Shown here: positions 1 to 8,474 of the stretch, piece after piece | Layout: each line of letters starts with the position of its first letter | How positions within the stretch are numbered: position 1 is the first letter of the stretch | NCBI RefSeq assembly: GCF_012524165.2 | Contig: NZ_JABACJ020000009.1 | Location: 1 to 64,000 of the forward strand | DNA length: 64,000 bases | Direction of reading: 5' to 3' | From: Faecalicatena faecalis | Lineage (GTDB): Bacteria; Bacillota; Clostridia; Lachnospirales; Lachnospiraceae | The notes under the pieces: generated by a model | The model's database searches: none | The model's input: the letters and a program-made list of their open reading frames with translations, nothing else | Told to the model about the DNA's origin: nothing | Made by a program: the position numbers and the translations under genes

Positions 1-56
1 CCACATATTTTTTGATGCCTGTCAACTGTTTTATGAGAAAATACAAAAAAAGACCT

Positions 57-78
57 CTATACTATTGATATAGTATAG
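57..78. terminator. AT-rich stem-loop, possible terminator
   Basis: CTATACTAT and ATAGTATAG form a perfect 9-bp stem with a 4-nt loop. It is preceded on the plus strand by an A-run, so read on the minus strand the hairpin is followed by a T-run. It could end a transcript from either side. No gene is visible between here and the window edge. Confidence 0.35.
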
Positions 79-142
79 AAGCCTTTCATTAATCTTAACT
101 TAGTGACATTGTCATAAGAAGGTTCCGTCTTTTTTATTCTCT

Positions 143-171
143 GCATAATTTGGAAGCAGTCGGGAATTCTA
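143..171 (+). promoter_or_regulatory. Candidate sigma-G-type promoter of the germination gene
   Basis: GCATA is followed after 17 nt by AATTCTA. This resembles the forespore sigma-G consensus (GnATR and CATnnTA, spacer about 18). It lies 66 nt upstream of the ATG of a SpoVAF/GerA-type gene, where a forespore promoter would be expected. No good housekeeping promoter is visible here. Motif match only. Confidence 0.4.
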
Positions 172-236
172 TCCATAGATGTTTTATGTTACAAATCTGA
201 CAGATTGAGTTTATGACAAGAAGGGGTAGACATTCT

Positions 237-1604
237 ATGATTGAAAAAAGTACGAAAAAGGTCAGCAGTTCATTTCAGGAAAATATAGACTATGTGAATC
301 AGGTGCTTCCGGTTCAGGACAGCTTTGATATTATTCGAAGGGATATGACGATCGGAGGGAAGCAGGCGTCCTTCTATTTTATAGATGGATTTACAAAGGA
401 TGAGACGATGCTTAAGATCATGACCACATTTTTTGGAGTGAAGGCGGAAGACATGCCGAAGGATGCGACCGCCTTTGCACAGCAGTGCCTTCCCTATGTA
501 GAGGTGGATGTGATCAGTGACTTTGATCAGGTGTTTCGAAATGTCCTCTCTGGTGTTACCTGTCTTTTTATAGAAGGCTATGAGGTTTGTATTGCCATCG
601 ACTGCCGCACTTATCCGGCAAGAGGGGTGGAAGAGCCTGATAAGGATAAGTCCTTACGCGGTTCCAGGGATGGATTCGTAGAGACAATCGTGTTCAACAC
701 GGCACTAATGCGCCGGAGGATTCGTGATCCACATCTGATTATGGAGATGGTGGAGGCCGGGCAGACGAGCCGGACGGATGTAGCGCTCTGTTACATGTCT
801 GACCGAGTAGATCAGGAGCTTTTAAAAAATGTACAGAACAGGATCAATGAGCTTGATATTGATGATTTAAGGATGAACCAACAGAGTCTTGCGGAGGCAA
901 TGTTCAAGAGAAAATGGTTCAACCCGTTTCCTAAGTTTAAGTTCACAGAACGCCCGGATACAGCGGCGGCCTGTCTGCTGGAGGGGAAAATCGTGATCAT
1001 GGTAGATAACTCCCCATCTGCAATGATTCTTCCGACTTCCATTCTCGATATGATCGAGGAGGCGAATGATTACTATTTTCCGACCCTGACGGGAATCTAT
1101 CTGAAAGTCTCCAGGGCATTGATCACAATCCTGACGGTATTTCTGACTCCGCTATTTTTATTATTTATGCAGAATACAAGCTGGATTCCAGAAGTCTTCA
1201 AGTTCGTGGCTGTCAAGGATACGGTCAATATTCCTTTGATCTTCCAACTGCTCATCCTGGAACTTGCGATAGATGGATTAAGGCTTGCGGCGCTGAATAC
1301 CCCGAGCATGTTAAGTACCCCGCTCAGTGTGATCGCAGGTCTTGTTATGGGTGAGTTTTCCGTGCAGTCAGGATGGTTCAATTCAGAAGTCATGCTTTAC
1401 ATGGCCTTCGTTGCGGTGGCGAACTATACCCAGCCAAACTTCGAATTAGGATATGCCTTGAAATTCATGAGACTGATGCTGTTGATCCTTACTGCAGTAT
1501 TCAATCTGGTCGGATTTGTAGCAGGCTGCATCCTCATCATATGCTTCCTCGTATTCAACAAAACACTGTCCGGCCGAAGCTACCTGAATGTAAAACTCCA
1601 ATAA
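237..1604 (+). CDS. spoVAF: GerA-family spore germination protein, SpoVAF-like
   Basis: Membrane protein of the spore germination apparatus, expected in the forespore inner membrane. The N-terminal soluble half carries the family signature region IGGKQASFYFIDGFTKDETM (around residues 35-54). The C-terminal part has several hydrophobic segments (from about residue 285), as in GerA A-subunits. At 455 aa it is close to SpoVAF length, shorter than many GerAA proteins. I chose the ATG at 237 because AGAAGGGG lies about 9 nt upstream; an ATG 8 codons earlier has no ribosome site. The other spoVA genes and GerB/GerC subunits are not adjacent, so this may be a stand-alone gene or the 3' end of an operon beginning outside the window. 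Confidence 0.8.
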   Translation: MIEKSTKKVSSSFQENIDYVNQVLPVQDSFDIIRRDMTIGGKQASFYFIDGFTKDETMLKIMTTFFGVKAEDMPKDATAFAQQCLPYVEVDVISDFDQVFRNVLSGVTCLFIEGYEVCIAIDCRTYPARGVEEPDKDKSLRGSRDGFVETIVFNTALMRRRIRDPHLIMEMVEAGQTSRTDVALCYMSDRVDQELLKNVQNRINELDIDDLRMNQQSLAEAMFKRKWFNPFPKFKFTERPDTAAACLLEGKIVIMVDNSPSAMILPTSILDMIEEANDYYFPTLTGIYLKVSRALITILTVFLTPLFLLFMQNTSWIPEVFKFVAVKDTVNIPLIFQLLILELAIDGLRLAALNTPSMLSTPLSVIAGLVMGEFSVQSGWFNSEVMLYMAFVAVANYTQPNFELGYALKFMRLMLLILTAVFNLVGFVAGCILIICFLVFNKTLSGRSYLNVKLQ

Positions 1605-1607
1605 ATG

Positions 1608-1735
1608 AATATACCACGAACTTAGTATTTGTGGTATAATGCTCGCACTTGGCGAGGTGTTGCCGAGCCTAGTAAGACATATACCCAAATACTTAGTGAG
1701 GTATTTCACGAACTTAGTATTTGTGGTATACTATA
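1608..1735. repeat. 24-bp direct repeats inside a palindromic intergenic element
   Basis: A 24-bp sequence beginning CACGAACTTAGTATTTG occurs at 1615-1638 and again at 1707-1730. The first copy is enclosed by a perfect inverted pair, TATACCAC and GTGGTATA (1610-1638). Between the copies lie a GCTCG...CGAGC hairpin and a CAAATACTTAGT/ACTTAGTATTTG inverted pair. No coding potential. It looks like a small repeated extragenic element; copy number elsewhere cannot be judged from this window. Confidence 0.6.
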
Positions 1736-1751
1736 TTAGTTATGTTTTTTT
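1711..1751 (+). terminator. Possible terminator after the germination gene
   Basis: The second repeat copy can pair AACTTAGTAT with a downstream ATACTA...AGTT, followed by a run of eight T at 1744-1751. The stem is imperfect. Confidence 0.4.
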
Positions 1752-1826
1752 TCTGTTAAATAGTGGTACAAAAGGTAGGAACAGGCAGAATCTGAAAGAA
1801 TTTATATAGGAAAGAGGTTGTTTGAT

Positions 1827-3239
1827 TTGGGAGAGAAAATGGAAACTGTAAAAAAGAAGGGTCCGGGCAGCATCAAGCAGGATGAGAAGTTGGGGAGCGC
1901 GCCGCTTGGAAAGCTGATCATTGAGATGGCCCTTCCGGCTGTGGCAGCGCAGATCATCAATGTATTGTATAACATTGTGGACCGTATTTATATCGGTCAT
2001 ATCCATGGATATGGAGACATGGCCCTGACGGGAGTCGGGGTCACATTTCCGATTTTGATGGTCATATCGGCATTCAGTGCGTTTGCCGGGATGGGCGGGG
2101 CACCACTGGCCTCCATTCAGTTGGGAAAGAAAAATTATGAGAAGGCAGAGCAGATTCTTGGCAATAGTGTAGGAATGCTGTTGATTTTTTCTGTGATCCT
2201 GACGGTCGTCTTCTCCGTATTTAAAAATCCGATTTTGTATGCATTTGGTGCCAGTGACACCACCATTGTATATGCCAGCCAGTACATAAGCATTTATCTG
2301 CTGGGAACTATATTTGTACAGTTCGCAGTGGGACTCAATACTTATATCAGCGGACAGGGGAACGCGAAAACGGCAATGCTCTCTGTATTGATCGGGGCAG
2401 TGACAAATATTGTACTTGATCCGATTTTTATTTTTGTTTTTGGTATGGGTGTGCGCGGAGCTGCTTTAGCTACCATTATTTCGCAGGCACTCAGTGCTGT
2501 GTGGGTTATCCGATTCTTGACATCGAAGAAGAGCGTCATCCGAATCCGTAAAAAGTATGTCCGTTTGAATGCAAAGACAGTGGGCAGCATCGCGGCTCTG
2601 GGAGTATCTCCTTTTATTATGCAGAGCACAGAGAGCCTTGTGATGATTACCTTGAATTCAGGTCTGCAGAAGTATGGCGGAGACCTTTATGTCGGCACCA
2701 TGTCGATCATGAGCAGTATTATGCAGCTGATCATCGTTCCTGTACAGGGTGTCTCACAGGGGGTACAGCCGATCATGAGTTATAATTATGGCGCAGGAAA
2801 GCTGGACCGTGTGAAGGGTACCTTTATCAGGGTGGTAAGTGTGTGTCTGGCTGCAACGATTATTTTGGCGGGAATCGCAATTACGTATCCATCCATCTAT
2901 GCAAAGGTATTTACAGCAAATACGGACCTGATTGAACTGACATGTTCCGTGATGCCGATTTATTTCCTGGGAATTACGGTGTTCGGAATCCAGATGACAT
3001 GTCAGTCTACCTTCCTGGCACTTGGCGAGGCAAAGGTATCCCTGATTATTGCGCTTCTGCGTAAGGTCATCCTTTTGATTCCGCTTGCGATTATCCTCCC
3101 GAAGTTCATGGGAGTCATGGGAGTTTACCGTGCAGAGCCAATTGCGGATTTTAGTTCTGTTGCGATCACAGTGATACTCTTTATCATTACGGCAAAAAAG
3201 ATTTTGCGTAACGAGCAAAAAAATGATATGATAGAGTAA
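1827..3239 (+). CDS. MATE family multidrug/cation antiporter
   Basis: Twelve-helix inner-membrane exporter of the MATE superfamily, which expels cationic drugs or metabolites in exchange for Na+ or H+. Family features are the N-terminal LIIEMALPAVAAQIINVLYNIVDRIYIGH stretch split over helix 1, two homologous six-helix halves, and PVQGVSQGVQPIMSYNYGAG opening the second half. About 470 aa, normal for the family. AAAGAGG at 1811-1817 gives ideal spacing to a TTG at 1827; ATG at 1839 is an alternative start. It lies 24 nt before degV on the same strand, so the two may be cotranscribed. Substrate cannot be predicted. Confidence 0.85.
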   Translation: MGEKMETVKKKGPGSIKQDEKLGSAPLGKLIIEMALPAVAAQIINVLYNIVDRIYIGHIHGYGDMALTGVGVTFPILMVISAFSAFAGMGGAPLASIQLGKKNYEKAEQILGNSVGMLLIFSVILTVVFSVFKNPILYAFGASDTTIVYASQYISIYLLGTIFVQFAVGLNTYISGQGNAKTAMLSVLIGAVTNIVLDPIFIFVFGMGVRGAALATIISQALSAVWVIRFLTSKKSVIRIRKKYVRLNAKTVGSIAALGVSPFIMQSTESLVMITLNSGLQKYGGDLYVGTMSIMSSIMQLIIVPVQGVSQGVQPIMSYNYGAGKLDRVKGTFIRVVSVCLAATIILAGIAITYPSIYAKVFTANTDLIELTCSVMPIYFLGITVFGIQMTCQSTFLALGEAKVSLIIALLRKVILLIPLAIILPKFMGVMGVYRAEPIADFSSVAITVILFIITAKKILRNEQKNDMIE

Positions 3240-3263
3240 GCTTATAATATAGGAGGGAAGGAT

Positions 3264-4127
3264 ATGAGAGAATTTGTAATTACAGTCAACAGCACCGTAG
3301 ATTTACCGAGAGAGTGGGTGAAGGAGAGAAATGTACCAGTCATCCCTTTGAGATATACTATTGATGGACAGACCTATACAGATATGTACGGCTTAAGCGG
3401 CAAAGAGTTTTTCCAGAAGCTTAGGGAAGGCAAGATGTCTGTTACATCCCAGGTGAATCCCGATGAGGCGAAGGAAGCATTCGAGCCGTTCTTGAAAGAG
3501 GGAAAAGATATCCTTCACTTAGGATTTTCTTCTGGCCTGAGCGGTACATACAACAGTATGCGTATCGCTGGGGAAGAACTGTCAGAAGAGTACCCGGACG
3601 CTAAGATCATCGTAATCGATACACTCTGTGCATGTCTGGGAGAAGGACTTCTGCTTTACAAGGTACTAAAGCTGAAAGAAGCAGGAAAGAGCATCGACGA
3701 GATCGCACAGTGGGTGGAGGAGAATAAGCTTCATATTTGCCATAATGTTACGGTAGATGATTTGAACCACCTGCATCGTGGCGGCCGCGTTTCCAAGGCG
3801 ACAGCAGTCTTAGGGACCATGGTACAGATCAAGCCGATCATTCATATGGACAATGAAGGGAAGCTTCAGGTCATTGCAAAAGAGCGGGGCAGGAAGAAGT
3901 CACTGAACAAGATCGTAGATATGGCCGTGGAGCAATCCAAGGGTTGGGAGAATGATATGGTCATGATCACACACGGAGACTGCATTGATGATGCGGAATA
4001 TGTGGCTGGTCTTGTAAGAGAGAAGATGGGTGTTTCACAGATATTGATCAATAACATCGGAACTGTAATTGGAAGCCATACGGGACCGGGAGTAGTTGCC
4101 GTATTCTTTATGGGCAGCCAGAGATAA
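3264..4127 (+). CDS. DegV family fatty-acid-binding protein
   Basis: Cytoplasmic two-domain DegV/FakB-type protein that binds a fatty acid. In Firmicutes such proteins present exogenous fatty acids to the FakA kinase. Visible motifs are the N-terminal VNSTVDLPREW segment, the TSQVNP and FSSGLSGTYNS lipid-headgroup loops, and HRGGRVSKATAVLG. 287 aa, full length. A strong AGGAGG site precedes the ATG. A FakA-type kinase is not in the window, so whether this copy acts as FakB is unknown. It ends just before a bidirectional terminator. Confidence 0.88.
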   Translation: MREFVITVNSTVDLPREWVKERNVPVIPLRYTIDGQTYTDMYGLSGKEFFQKLREGKMSVTSQVNPDEAKEAFEPFLKEGKDILHLGFSSGLSGTYNSMRIAGEELSEEYPDAKIIVIDTLCACLGEGLLLYKVLKLKEAGKSIDEIAQWVEENKLHICHNVTVDDLNHLHRGGRVSKATAVLGTMVQIKPIIHMDNEGKLQVIAKERGRKKSLNKIVDMAVEQSKGWENDMVMITHGDCIDDAEYVAGLVREKMGVSQILINNIGTVIGSHTGPGVVAVFFMGSQR

Positions 4128-4145
4128 GTAGAATAAAATAAAGAT

Positions 4146-4191
4146 AAAAATGGATGGACAGGTTCTTATGAGCCATGTCCATCCATTTTTT
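4146..4191. terminator. Bidirectional intrinsic terminator
   Basis: AAAAATGGATGGACA pairs perfectly with TGTCCATCCATTTTT around a 15-nt loop, with A-run and T-run flanks. It sits between the convergent degV and NSS transporter genes and would serve both. Confidence 0.85.
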
Positions 4192-4238
4192 GTTGAATAA
4201 AATTTTATGTTATAAATTTGAGTACAGCTTCTTGCAAA

Positions 4239-5603
4239 TTACAGGCTGAAGAACTCGAATCCAAAAGCACCAAGTACGGAGCTGATCAAGATCGCAATCA
4301 GGAACAGTGGAGCTATGTAGCGAATCATTACAGTGAATAATCCTTTGCTTTTGAACTTGCTTCCTTCGGCAGATGCCTCCTCGATGATCGTCTTAGGCTT
4401 GATGACGAATCCAACGAAGATACAAGTAAACAGGGCTACGATCGGCATCAATACACTATTACTGATAAAGTCCATGAAATCCAGTATAGACATTCCCAGC
4501 GGCTGAATGAAATCCCAGATGCCAAAGCCGAGGGAAGATGGAATTCCCATTAATAATACATAAGCTGTCACGATAATACAGGTGAACTTTCTGTTCCATT
4601 TGAATTTGTCCATGAAGATCGATACGATTGTCTCCATCAGGGAAATAGCGGAGGTCAGGGCCGCAAAGAAAACGAGTACGAAAAATACCGTACCGATTAC
4701 GGTTCCCATCGGCATGCTTGCAAATACCTTCGGCAGTGTGATGAACATCAAACCAGGTCCTGCACCGAGTGCAGATTCATCTCCGCCAGAGAAGGTGAAG
4801 ACAGCCGGTACGATCATGAGTCCTGCAAAGAATGCGATTCCTGTATCGAAAATCTCGATCTGTCTGACAGAACTCTCCAGATTCGTTGACTTCTTCATAT
4901 AAGAACCATATGTAATCATAATCCCCATGGCAAGTGACATGGAATAGAAAAGCTGTCCCATGGCTGCCAGCAGTGTCTTAACAGAGAAATCTGACATATG
5001 CGGCATGATATAGTACTTTAAGCCTTCCATAGCTCCGTCCATTGTCAGTACATAGATGGAAATACCGACAGTCAGTACGACCAGGATCGGCATCAGGAAC
5101 TTGCTGACATTTTCAATTCCCTTTTCCACACCGAAGATAACGACAACGGCTGTAAAAGCGACGAATAAAATGAACCAGATGAGCGGGCTCTTTACGCTGC
5201 CGATAAAATCAGTGAAATAGGTATCTCCTGCAGCGGCCTTCGTCCCTCCTGAAATGAACGTTCCAAAATACTTGATGACCCATCCGCCGATAACAGAATA
5301 GTAGGGCAGGATGATGATTGGAACGATAGATGCCAGGATGCCCAGGAAACCAAAGCGCTTATCCAGCTTTTTAAAAGCGCCGATGGCACTTAAGCCGGTC
5401 TTACGTCCAAGTGCGATCTCTGCGGTCATCAGTGTAAAACCGAATGTTACAGCGAGAATAATGTAGCACAATAAAAATGTTCCTCCGCCATATTTGGCGA
5501 CAAGATAGGGAAAACGCCATATGTTTCCCAGTCCAACGGCAGAACCAGCGGCAGCCAGTATAAAGCCAATCTTACCAGTAAAATTGCTTCTGCTTTCGTT
5601 CAT
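4239..5603 (-). CDS. Neurotransmitter:sodium symporter (NSS) family amino-acid transporter
   Basis: LeuT-fold Na+-coupled importer, probably of hydrophobic or aromatic amino acids. The family signature GFILAAAGSAVGLGNIWRFPYL (sodium and substrate site of helix 1) begins near residue 13, and FYSMSLAMGIMITYGSYM covers the helix-6 region. At 454 aa it fits the short 11-helix bacterial branch (MhsT/TnaT-like), not the 12-helix one. AGGAGG precedes the ATG. A tryptophan-regulated gene lies about 3 kb away, but nothing ties the two directly. It ends at a shared terminator with degV. Confidence 0.88.
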   Translation of the reverse strand: MNESRSNFTGKIGFILAAAGSAVGLGNIWRFPYLVAKYGGGTFLLCYIILAVTFGFTLMTAEIALGRKTGLSAIGAFKKLDKRFGFLGILASIVPIIILPYYSVIGGWVIKYFGTFISGGTKAAAGDTYFTDFIGSVKSPLIWFILFVAFTAVVVIFGVEKGIENVSKFLMPILVVLTVGISIYVLTMDGAMEGLKYYIMPHMSDFSVKTLLAAMGQLFYSMSLAMGIMITYGSYMKKSTNLESSVRQIEIFDTGIAFFAGLMIVPAVFTFSGGDESALGAGPGLMFITLPKVFASMPMGTVIGTVFFVLVFFAALTSAISLMETIVSIFMDKFKWNRKFTCIIVTAYVLLMGIPSSLGFGIWDFIQPLGMSILDFMDFISNSVLMPIVALFTCIFVGFVIKPKTIIEEASAEGSKFKSKGLFTVMIRYIAPLFLIAILISSVLGAFGFEFFSL

Positions 5604-5633
5604 GTAGTAAACCTCCTCAAACTCTCTTCCTTA

Positions 5634-5649
5634 TAAATATTAATATTTA
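5634..5649. promoter_or_regulatory. Perfect 16-bp AT palindrome upstream of the NSS transporter
   Basis: TAAATATTAATATTTA is a perfect palindrome about 30 bp upstream of the transporter start, in the position of an operator. No regulator is assigned, and an AT-rich palindrome can arise by chance. Confidence 0.25.
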
Positions 5650-5743
5650 GACATTAATAGTCTTATTATGACATGAAGCCCCTGAAAATACAAGAAAAAT
5701 CGTCATAATGAAGGGATTGGGAATGCCTTCCATAAAAATACTC

Positions 5744-5772
5744 TTGATAGAAGAGCGTATTTGGTGTAAAAT
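5744..5772 (+). promoter_or_regulatory. Housekeeping promoter, distal infC promoter
   Basis: TTGATA, 17-nt spacer, TAAAAT. It points toward infC and would place about 340 nt of leader ahead of it. Confidence 0.55.
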
Positions 5773-5876
5773 TAACAAGTCAGGAAAATGGCCGCATGTG
5801 GGAGTGCAAGCGATATCTGCAGGATTGCCATACAGACCTACAATAGGTATCATATTGTAAAATTATAAAAAATGTA

Positions 5877-5905
5877 TTGACATTTATGAATTGGTATGAT
5901 AACCT
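5877..5905 (+). promoter_or_regulatory. Proximal infC promoter candidate
   Basis: TTGACA matches the -35 consensus exactly. A weaker TAACCT lies 17 nt on, with TATGAT overlapping at 5895-5900. Transcription from here would begin just before the attenuator leader. Confidence 0.45.
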
Positions 5906-5914
5906 AATATCTGC

Positions 5915-6057
5915 GTGAGGCGAAAAATAAAGTAGAGTATCCACTCTCACCATAGCACAAGCGGGTGACTATTGGTCTGATATTGAAGCATTTACATATC
6001 TTGAGTAGAGTATGCATATGCAGAGAGTCGAGTGGATGATATTCACTCGTTTTTTTG
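5915..6057 (+). promoter_or_regulatory. infC-rpmI-rplT leader with attenuator (ribosomal-protein-leader type)
   Basis: A terminator hairpin CGAGTG...CACTCG followed by seven T (6029-6057) sits before infC. The upstream segment ATCCACTC (5939-5946) is exactly complementary to GAGTGGAT (6030-6037) in the terminator. It can instead close a local hairpin AGAGT-ATCC-ACTCT (5934-5947). These three pairings are mutually exclusive, the hallmark of a transcriptional switch. By analogy with the B. subtilis L20 leader, free L20 would favour termination. That assignment is inferred. Confidence 0.7.
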
Positions 6058-6110
6058 TCTTTATTCGCGGAAGAACCTAAAGGAAATTCAATCAACGGAG
6101 GTATACGACA

Positions 6111-6617
6111 ATTAGCGATTTAATGATTAACGAGCAGATCAGGGACAAAGAGGTCCGTCTGGTTAGTGAGGATGGGGAACAGTTAGGAATCATGTCATCC
6201 CGGGATGCCCTTAAGATGGCAATGGATGCAGAACTTGATTTGGTGAAGATTGCGCCAATGGCAAAACCACCGGTCTGCAAGATTATTGATTATGGCAAGT
6301 ATAAATACGAGCAGACACGCAAAGACAAGGAAGCCAAGAAAAAGCAGAAAACTGTCGAAGTGAAGGAAGTACGCCTTTCACCGAATATTGATACCAATGA
6401 CTTGAACACTAAGGTTAACAACGCAAAGAAGTTCATCACAAAGGGCAACAAGGTGAAAGTAACATTGCGTTTCCGCGGAAGAGAGATGGCACATGTACAG
6501 CAGAGCAGGCATATCTTGGATGATTTTGCAGCTTTACTGGAAGACGTGGCAGTCGTAGAGAAACCGGCTAAAATGGAAGGCAGAAACATGAGCATGGTTT
6601 TAACTGAAAAACGTTAA
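6111..6617 (+). CDS. infC: Translation initiation factor IF-3 (ATT start)
   Basis: IF-3 binds the 30S subunit, discriminates against non-initiator tRNA and poor start codons, and blocks premature 50S joining. The sequence is canonical: NEQIRDKEVRLVSEDGEQLG at the N terminus, PPVCKIIDYGKYKYEQ before the linker, then the C-terminal KVTLRFRGREMAH domain. GGAGG at 6097-6101 stands 9 nt from an in-frame ATT at 6111 but 21 nt from the first ATG (6123). I therefore take ATT as the start, as in E. coli and Bacillus infC, where IF-3 represses its own unusual start codon. 168 aa. First gene of infC-rpmI-rplT. Confidence 0.93.
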   Translation: MSDLMINEQIRDKEVRLVSEDGEQLGIMSSRDALKMAMDAELDLVKIAPMAKPPVCKIIDYGKYKYEQTRKDKEAKKKQKTVEVKEVRLSPNIDTNDLNTKVNNAKKFITKGNKVKVTLRFRGREMAHVQQSRHILDDFAALLEDVAVVEKPAKMEGRNMSMVLTEKR

Positions 6618-6677
6618 AAATAAAACATTACGGGTGCACTGCACTCAGTAAAACGCACAATGAAGGAGGAAATCATC

Positions 6678-6875
6678 ATGCCAAAAATCAAAACAAATAG
6701 AGCGGCAGCAAAGCGCTTCAAAGCAACAGGTACAGGGAAACTGAAAAGAAATAAAGCATACAAGAGCCATATCTTAACGAAAAAGTCTACTAAGAGAAAA
6801 AGAAATCTTAGACACCCGGCTATCACAGATGCTACAAATGTAAAGAACATGAAGAAAGTATTACCATATCTGTAA
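6678..6875 (+). CDS. rpmI: 50S ribosomal protein L35
   Basis: 65-residue, very basic protein beginning [20 protein letters not shown], the diagnostic L35 start, with the usual [15 protein letters not shown] core. AAGGAGG lies 6 nt before this ATG. An ATG at 6660 is part of the ribosome-site region and is not the start. Middle gene of the conserved infC-rpmI-rplT operon. Confidence 0.96.
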   Translation: MPKIKTNRAAAKRFKATGTGKLKRNKAYKSHILTKKSTKRKRNLRHPAITDATNVKNMKKVLPYL

Positions 6876-6906
6876 GATTTGGAAGTTGATGAAGGAGGAA
6901 TAAGAA

Positions 6907-7263
6907 ATGGCAAGAATTAAAGGCGGAATGAACGCTAAGAAAAAACATAACAGAACTTTAAAGTTAGCAAAAGGATATAGAGGAGCACGTTCCAAACAGT
7001 ACAGAGTTGCAAAACAGTCTGTTATGAGAGCACTCACATCTTCCTACGCAGGAAGAAAGCAGCGTAAACGTCAGATGAGACAGTTATGGATCGCTCGTAT
7101 CAATGCAGCAGCAAGAATGAACGGTCTGTCTTACAGCAAGTTTATGCACGGCTTAAAGCTGGCTAACGTTGATATGAACAGAAAGATGTTAGCTGAGCTG
7201 GCAGTAAGCGACAAAGAAGGATTTGCAACACTTGCAGAGGTTGCAAAAGCTCAGATCGCGTAG
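6907..7263 (+). CDS. rplT: 50S ribosomal protein L20
   Basis: 118-residue basic protein that binds 23S rRNA early in 50S assembly. Canonical features are [29 protein letters not shown] at the N terminus and [26 protein letters not shown] in the globular half. In Firmicutes L20 is the autogenous repressor of this operon through the infC leader, and the switch-like leader upstream fits that role. A terminator follows immediately. Confidence 0.97.
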   Translation: MARIKGGMNAKKKHNRTLKLAKGYRGARSKQYRVAKQSVMRALTSSYAGRKQRKRQMRQLWIARINAAARMNGLSYSKFMHGLKLANVDMNRKMLAELAVSDKEGFATLAEVAKAQIA

Positions 7264-7279
7264 TAAAATGAATAGTATG

Positions 7280-7315
7280 AAGCCCAGTCCCCTGCGGGAT
7301 TCGGGCTTTTTCTAT
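7280..7315 (+). terminator. Terminator of the infC operon
   Basis: AGCCC...TCCC-CTGC-GGGA...CGGGCT stem followed by TTTTTCT, directly after rplT. Confidence 0.75.
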
Positions 7316-7356
7316 TTTCAGGCAGAAGAAAGACGACACAGATAGGAGATGGCGGT

Positions 7357-8379
7357 ATGAGGAATCATGAAGTTACAGAAAGACAGCCCTTATTGAAGGC
7401 GGACGGAAGCCTAAGGGAACCAGGATGGTCAAAGGCTCTCATCCAGGAATATGACAGAAGTCGTATCAAGGCATCAAAGTTTCGAATTAAGGAATGGGAT
7501 TACTATCTGGTATTGAATCAGGATTTTGCAGGTGCATTTACCCTGTCAGATGACGGCTATATTGGTCTGCAGTCTGTCTCCCTTTTGAATTTTAAGGAGG
7601 GCTGGGAGCACACGGAAACGATCTTGAACGCTTTCCCCATGGGGAAGATGAAGATGCCTGCCACCTCAGATAAGGGCAATATTAAGTATAAAGACAAACG
7701 TCTGAGTATGGAGTTTTTGGTCACGCCGGGGAAGAGGACGATCAAATGTGATTTCAAGGATTTCTGGAAAGGTAAGCCGTTCCATTGTGAGATTACGCTG
7801 TCACAGCCTCCGATGGACACAATGGTGATCGCAACACCGTGGAAGGAGAAGAAGACGGCCTTTTATTATAATCAAAAGATCAACTGTATGCGGGCCGAGG
7901 GATATATGGCCTTTGATGAGGTTACTTACTGGTTCAAGCCCGAGACGGATTATGGAACTCTGGACTGGGGCAGGGGAGTGTGGACCTATGATAACCGCTG
8001 GTATTGGGGGAGCGGCAATGGGACTGTCGGTGGAAAGCCCTTCGGATTTAATATAGGATATGGCTTTGGGGACACGAGCGCAGCATCCGAGAATATGCTG
8101 TTCTATGATGGCAAGGCACACAAATTAGATGATGTCATTTTCCATATCCCAGAGGGGGATTATATGAAACCATGGACATTTACTTCCAGTGACGGAAGGT
8201 TCGAGATGGAGTTTGAGCCTGTGCTTGACCGCGCGGCAAAAATCTCGGCCGTTGTAATTGCGTCAGATCAGCATCAGGTGTTCGGGAAGATGAGCGGAAA
8301 GGCAGTGCTGGATAACGGAATGTTCATTGAATTAAAAGACTTTATGTGCTTTGCCGAAGACGTGCATAATAGGTATTAA
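7357..8379 (+). CDS. DUF2804 family protein
   Basis: Predicted cytoplasmic protein, 340 aa, matching the DUF2804 family by its opening (TERQPLLKADGSLREPGWSK), the SRIKASKFRIKEWDYYLV block and several tryptophan/tyrosine-rich beta segments such as WTYDNRWYWGSGNG. No enzyme motif, signal peptide or membrane helix is apparent. The fold is probably all-beta. It has its own AGGAG site but no clear neighbour in an operon: upstream is the rplT terminator, downstream the T-box leader. Biochemical function is not known to me. Confidence 0.75.
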   Translation: MRNHEVTERQPLLKADGSLREPGWSKALIQEYDRSRIKASKFRIKEWDYYLVLNQDFAGAFTLSDDGYIGLQSVSLLNFKEGWEHTETILNAFPMGKMKMPATSDKGNIKYKDKRLSMEFLVTPGKRTIKCDFKDFWKGKPFHCEITLSQPPMDTMVIATPWKEKKTAFYYNQKINCMRAEGYMAFDEVTYWFKPETDYGTLDWGRGVWTYDNRWYWGSGNGTVGGKPFGFNIGYGFGDTSAASENMLFYDGKAHKLDDVIFHIPEGDYMKPWTFTSSDGRFEMEFEPVLDRAAKISAVVIASDQHQVFGKMSGKAVLDNGMFIELKDFMCFAEDVHNRY

Positions 8380-8439
8380 AATACCATGGTTTCCAGTTTC
8401 CGGGAGAAGTTATTATTCAAATAAGAATATAAAAAACTC

Positions 8440-8468
8440 TTGACAATGAGATTTCATCGTGGTAAAGT
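8440..8468 (+). promoter_or_regulatory. Promoter of the tryptophan T-box transcript
   Basis: TTGACA, exactly 17 nt, TAAAGT, placing the start just ahead of T-box stem I. Confidence 0.75.
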
Positions 8469-8474
8469 TTCTGT

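Noticed and set aside
6660..6677. ATG at 6660 as the start of L35
   Set aside because: It overlaps the ribosome site; all L35 proteins begin with the MPKIKT-type sequence at 6678.
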